DNA of 64,000 nucleotides from contig NZ_JAFBBO010000001.1 in the NCBI RefSeq assembly GCF_016907235.1, positions 1,612,001 through 1,676,000 on the forward strand, written 5' to 3'. Both the position numbers and the translations under genes were made by a program. The notes under the pieces are model-generated. The model made no database searches. It was not told the DNA's origin and worked only from the letters and a program-made list of their open reading frames with translations. Origin of the DNA: Oerskovia jenensis (lineage in GTDB: Bacteria; Actinomycetota; Actinomycetes; Actinomycetales; Cellulomonadaceae). Positions 63,584 through 64,000 of the stretch are shown one piece after another. Numbering within the stretch: position 1 is the stretch's first letter; every line of letters begins with the position of its first letter.

Positions 63584-64000
63584 TCAGCCCACCTGGCGCC
63601 GCACCGCGCGGCGCACGCGCTCGGGGTCGAGCGGTGGCCGCCCGTCGGGCCCGGTCGACAGCACGGAGTGCAGCACGAGCCCCTCGATCAGGGCGTCGAG
63701 GTCGGCCACGACGTCCGCGTCCACGTGCCGCCGCAGGGCGGCCTGGCTCGCGGCCATCCACCGCTGCGTGACGGTGCGGAAGGTGGGCTTGCGGGCCGCG
63801 AGCACGTAGAGCTCGAGCGCGACCAGCAGGTCCCGCTGGTAGCTGCCCGACTCGTCGCAGACCAGCGCGACGAGAGACTCGACCGGGTCGCCGCCCTCGG
63901 GGACCGCGTCCATCGCCGCCTCGAAGCGCGCCGCGGCCTGGACCGCGTGCCGCTCGAACGCGAGCCGCAGCAGGTCGTCGAGGTTCTCGAAGTGGTACGT
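63584..64000 (-). CDS. TetR family transcriptional regulator, partial (5' end beyond window)
   Basis: The frame is open to base 64000, giving the last 138 residues. The first visible residues TYHFENLDDLLRLAFERHA are the end of a TetR helix-turn-helix and the start of helix 4 (YYHFxNKxxLL pattern). The rest is a helical ligand domain with RTVTQRWMAASQAALRRHVDADV and a C-terminal RRAVRRQVG. DNA-binding residues are outside the window, so targets cannot be judged; it converges on lutABC. Confidence 0.85.
   Translation of the reverse strand, partial: TYHFENLDDLLRLAFERHAVQAAARFEAAMDAVPEGGDPVESLVALVCDESGSYQRDLLVALELYVLAARKPTFRTVTQRWMAASQAALRRHVDADVVADLDALIEGLVLHSVLSTGPDGRPPLDPERVRRAVRRQVG

Overview
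The window is very GC-rich and dense in genes. It shows many start codons placed 6-7 bases after a -10 hexamer (leaderless transcripts), LAXTG-type sortase signals and a xylose operon with a ROK regulator. Together these point to a polysaccharide-degrading actinobacterium of the Cellulomonas / Oerskovia / Cellulosimicrobium kind. The genus is inferred; no rRNA or tRNA gene was seen. About 51 protein genes and one broken gene are called.

Layout. 1-1449: the end of a thioester-reductase-like protein and an orphan sigma factor. 1483-22744: a large catabolic region. A leftward, translationally coupled operon (ceramidase-like hydrolase, SDR, enolase-superfamily protein, SDR) starts next to an FCD-type GntR regulator. 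Rightward come a HAD hydrolase, a GNAT protein, two paralogous Tat-exported beta-helix proteins, then Gfo/Idh oxidoreductase, a complete ABC sugar importer, an NAD-epimerase-like protein, a DHDPS-family aldolase and a 2-hydroxyacid dehydrogenase. The palindrome TTGCTATAGCAA or its core occurs four times here and nowhere else that I saw, once inside the spacer of a near-consensus promoter. I read this as one regulon for an unidentified glycan or sugar acid.

22830-27874: trmL, a small secreted protein and a YcnI/CopCD copper cluster. 27955-32165: xylB and xylA facing a ROK regulator. 32341-44439: an ABC ATPase gene with an early amber stop, an aldo/keto reductase, a LacI regulator facing a large F5/8-type-C beta-helix protein, a surface protein with LAHTG, a luciferase-like/FAD-oxidase fusion with a MarR regulator, and a membrane protein. 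44517-54662: a FabH homologue, a bile-salt-hydrolase-type enzyme, two esterases, small proteins, a Na+/H+ antiporter and prfC. 54771-64000: an MFS exporter, a serine/threonine dehydratase, a GntR regulator, a thioester-domain surface protein with LAATG, the lutABC lactate operon behind two perfect operators, and a partial TetR gene.

Superimposed on the genes are dispersed palindromic repeats. Family A (five copies, core GTGTCAGAACGAGCG) and family B (three copies, core GAGCATGCGGT) lie mostly between genes, but copies also run into reading frames and form C-terminal tails on the lutA product and the enolase-superfamily protein.
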